Assembly: GCA_964448105.1 (NCBI GenBank)
Contig: CAYUVK010000158.1
Coordinates: 1-7,347, forward strand
Length of the DNA stretch: 7,347 nt
Direction of reading: 5' to 3'
Source of the DNA: CAVQBP01 sp964448105
GTDB taxonomy: Bacteria > Bacteroidota > Ignavibacteria > Ignavibacteriales > Ignavibacteriaceae
Position 1 is the first letter of the stretch; every line of letters starts with the position of its first letter. The position numbers and the translations under genes are program-made. Below the pieces are notes generated by a model. The model was not told the DNA's origin. It ran no database searches and was given only the letters and a program-made list of their open reading frames with translations. Positions 6,229-7,347 of this stretch are shown here, piece by piece.

Positions 6229-6234
6229 CCCCTC
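6229..6234 (-). promoter_or_regulatory. Ribosome binding site that decides the Lnt-like start
   Basis: GAGGGG on the minus strand is 6 nt from the ATG at 6222. No comparable site precedes the upstream in-frame ATG at 6252, so the shorter protein is preferred. Confidence 0.65.
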
Positions 6235-6317
6235 GCTTAAAAAATAACTCATTTTTCAATTTAGTAGAATTATTTGCTCGAACATTTTGTTTACTTTGTT
6301 ACCAATTATTGTAAGAA

Positions 6318-6355
6318 GCAACATAACGATCTGCATTTAAGCTGCAGCTCATAAC
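6318..6355 (-). other. Second attC-like segment, upstream of the Lnt-like gene
   Basis: On the minus strand this reads GTTATGAGCTGCAGCTTA and on to GATCGTTATGTTGC. Its 34 bp (6322-6355) match 4649-4682 at 23 positions without gaps. It ends in GTTATGTTGC, the exact complement of the GCAACATAAC found after the gene at 4749-4758. It contains the 10-bp palindrome AGCTGCAGCT. I could not find a convincing partner arm upstream, so it may be half of a site. Confidence 0.35.
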
Positions 6356-6381
6356 AAGAAACTTATTTTTATTTCCACTGC

Positions 6382-6429
6382 CGAAGATTAAGCAAACTGT
6401 GCTTAACTTTTCTCGTAGGCACAGTTTGC
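6382..6429. repeat. Perfect 11-bp inverted repeat
   Basis: GCAAACTGTGC (6392-6402) and GCACAGTTTGC (6419-6429) are exact inverted arms around a 16-nt loop. The stretch 6382-6400 also matches 3001-3019 at 16 of 19 positions, so this is a partial copy of the dispersed repeat carrying its own hairpin. No T-run follows on either strand, so it is not a classic terminator. Confidence 0.7.
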
Positions 6430-6483
6430 AAATTATTTAATTAATTAATACAAATACCTTGAACAAGTTTGCCGAAACGGAAT

Positions 6484-6552
6484 GACTAACTATAAAATTT
6501 ATAAATTGCCGAATGCGAATACGCTGTCGGCTTGAGCAGCTTGTAGGTTGTA
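6484..6552 (-). other. attC-like site after the ester cyclase gene
   Basis: On the minus strand TACAACC (6552-6546) is followed by GCTGCTCAAGCCGACAGCG. A hairpin comes next, GCCGA-ca-GCG-tatt-CGC-at-TCGGC (plus 6508-6531), and the segment ends at GTTAGTC (6490-6484). CTCAAGCCGA plus a terminal GTTAG box is reminiscent of classical integron attC sites, and ~70 bp is a normal length. TACAACC is complementary to GGTTGTA at 7133-7127 on the other side of the gene, as an integrated cassette would show. Confidence 0.4.
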
Positions 6553-6628
6553 AATGCCTATTATCTTAATTCTAATTTAGTTTCAAAAAAATAGAAAAAT
6601 AAAATACCATGGCTTATTCCCTGACTTT

Positions 6629-7048
6629 CTAGTTTGATGGGATGGTGCCGAGTTGCTGCATTAGACTGAAGAAGTCGGCTTCAAGCCACCATTCGATCTG
6701 CTTTCCGTTTTCCAATCTGATGATATAGATCCCAGTAAAAGAAATTTGCTTGTTTGTCGCGGGGATACCCATATATTCACCTTTGTGTGTAGCTTGCAAC
6801 GTCCAGCGTGCTACCACCTTATCACCTTCCGCAATTAAATCATGTATCGTATAACGTTTATCAGGGAAGGCTGAACCCAAAACGGTCATTAATTGTTTCA
6901 TTCCATCATGCCCCTTTACGTCCTGACCTACCGGTCCATGCCATACGCAATTGGGAGTGTAGCACTCGTCAATCAGATTCTCGTCACCCTTAAGCTCCCA
7001 CCTTTTGAATTCGTTACGTACAAGTTCTTTGTTGTCTTCTAATGACAT
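6629..7048 (-). CDS. SnoaL-like ester cyclase (NTF2-like fold)
   Basis: This 139-residue protein has the pattern of the SnoaL-like polyketide cyclase/ester cyclase family (PF07366-type, NTF2 fold), at full family length. Conserved blocks are N-terminal NKELVRNEFKRW, a central AFPDKRYTIHDLIAEGDKVVARWTLQATHKGEYMGIPATNKQISFTGI (about residues 60-107) and a C-terminal IEWWLEADFFSLMQQLG. The Asp/His-rich pocket typical of the fold is present (HGP at ~37-39, D124-like in EADF). There is no signal peptide, so it is cytosolic. Most such stand-alone proteins have no proven substrate, and polyketide cyclisation should not be assumed here. AAGGAGG 5 nt upstream fixes the ATG at 7048. It is followed by an attC-like hairpin and preceded by the complementary GGTTGTA box, so it looks like a single-gene cassette. 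Confidence 0.9.
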   Translation of the reverse strand: MSLEDNKELVRNEFKRWELKGDENLIDECYTPNCVWHGPVGQDVKGHDGMKQLMTVLGSAFPDKRYTIHDLIAEGDKVVARWTLQATHKGEYMGIPATNKQISFTGIYIIRLENGKQIEWWLEADFFSLMQQLGTIPSN

Positions 7049-7053
7049 TTTTC

Positions 7054-7060
7054 CCTCCTT
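7054..7060 (-). promoter_or_regulatory. Ribosome binding site of the ester cyclase gene
   Basis: AAGGAGG lies 5 nt upstream of the ATG at 7048 and fixes the start. Confidence 0.8.
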
Positions 7061-7136
7061 TAAATTATTTTACTCTATTAATTAAGGTACCGTAAACTGC
7101 AGTGCAAATTCTTTTATTTTCTCACATACAACCGTT

Positions 7137-7204
7137 ATGGTAGGAATGCCTGTTACCAAACATCCCCCACACAGATCCCGGCGTGCAGTTTTTCCGCACA
7201 GGCT
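7137..7204 (-). mobile_element. Possible group II intron 3' end (domains V-VI), remnant
   Basis: On the minus strand the segment starts AGCCTGTGCGG, with hairpin GTGCGG-AAAAA-CTGCAC and then GCCGGGATC. This resembles domain V, although the lower stem is imperfect. It continues TGTGTGGGGGATGTT, TGGTAACA, GGCATTCCTACCAT, where GGGATGTT pairs with GGCATTCC (with wobbles). The GGTAAC loop and CCTACC end are the layout of domain VI with its branch-point A. No reverse transcriptase is encoded in the 143 bases upstream that are visible. The match is from remembered family sequences, not a search. Confidence 0.4.
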
Positions 7205-7347
7205 ATTTATTATATATGTCGAAGTTTAAACAAGTTGTTAAATATAGCTTCGCCACATCACGCCCATAAACATAAAATATGATGCGAATCTTAATCTAAT
7301 CTTAACTTATAAAATCCTGATGAGGATAAAAAGAATGGCCGGGATGA
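7205..7347. other. Right-edge non-coding segment
   Basis: No gene was found on either strand. Besides the repeat at 7220-7269, the last ~35 bases (CCTGATGAGGATAAAAAG followed by GGCCGGGATGA) look like the GGATAAAAAGGATG-type low-complexity intergenic sequence often seen between genes in this group of bacteria. This is an impression only. Confidence 0.35.
7220..7269. repeat. Dispersed intergenic repeat, copy 2
   Basis: This aligns ungapped with 3001-3050 at 34 of 50 positions, strongest over CGCCACATC and CCATAA. CGAAG near the left end and CTTCG near 7248-7252 can pair. Confidence 0.45.

Larger units (their letters stand above)
6223..6628. other. ~400-bp gene-free region with several structured sites
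   Basis: No convincing ORF was found on either strand here. It contains, from right to left in transcription order, the attC-like site at 6484-6552, the inverted repeat at 6392-6429 and the attC-like segment at 6318-6355. The stretch between 6327 and 6490 could be a gene-less cassette of ~163 bp, but I find no matching R'' box for it. Confidence 0.5.

Noticed and set aside
1..7347. CRISPR array, tRNA or rRNA genes
   Set aside because: No regularly spaced repeats, no cloverleaf and no rRNA-like conserved stretches were seen in reading either strand.

Overview
The window is AT-rich, and every convincing gene lies on the minus strand. Codon use favours Lys, Ile and Asn, and ribosome binding sites are AAGGAGG-type. 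It encodes a membrane-anchored LytTR regulator, a DUF4350-like secreted protein and an Lnt-like acyltransferase. This suggests a bacterium of the Bacteroidota/Chlorobiota/Ignavibacteriota (FCB) group. That placement is inferred from protein style, not from a marker gene.

Layout in the direction of transcription (right to left): (1) 7049-7347, non-coding, with a repeat copy and what looks like the 3' end (domains V-VI) of a group II intron; (2) a SnoaL-like ester cyclase, 6629-7048; (3) a ~400 bp gene-free stretch with an attC-like hairpin, a perfect 11-bp inverted repeat and a second attC-like segment; (4) a nitrilase-superfamily membrane protein resembling apolipoprotein N-acyltransferase, 4762-6222; (5) a 138 bp spacer that folds like an attC site; (6) a DUF1003 membrane protein with an N-terminal CxxC motif, 3934-4623; (7) a 145-residue four-helix membrane protein, 3233-3670, bracketed by a 56-bp near-perfect direct repeat that carries the remnant 3' end of another gene; (8) a LytTR regulator with four membrane segments, 2077-2976; (9) a secreted beta-lactamase-fold protein, 823-1974, whose YxN catalytic motif is replaced; (10) a 314 bp spacer; (11) the 5' part of a secreted DUF4350/GATase-like protein, which runs off the left edge.

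The genes do not form one pathway. They are single-gene units, co-oriented and separated by structured spacers. Two of them (ester cyclase and Lnt-like) are flanked by mutually complementary short boxes, with hairpins downstream of the stop, as expected for integron gene cassettes. I infer that the right half of the window may be a decayed or divergent cassette array. No integrase or attI is visible, so this remains a hypothesis. The LytTR and beta-lactamase-like genes are the only pair whose spacing and order suggest a functional link.
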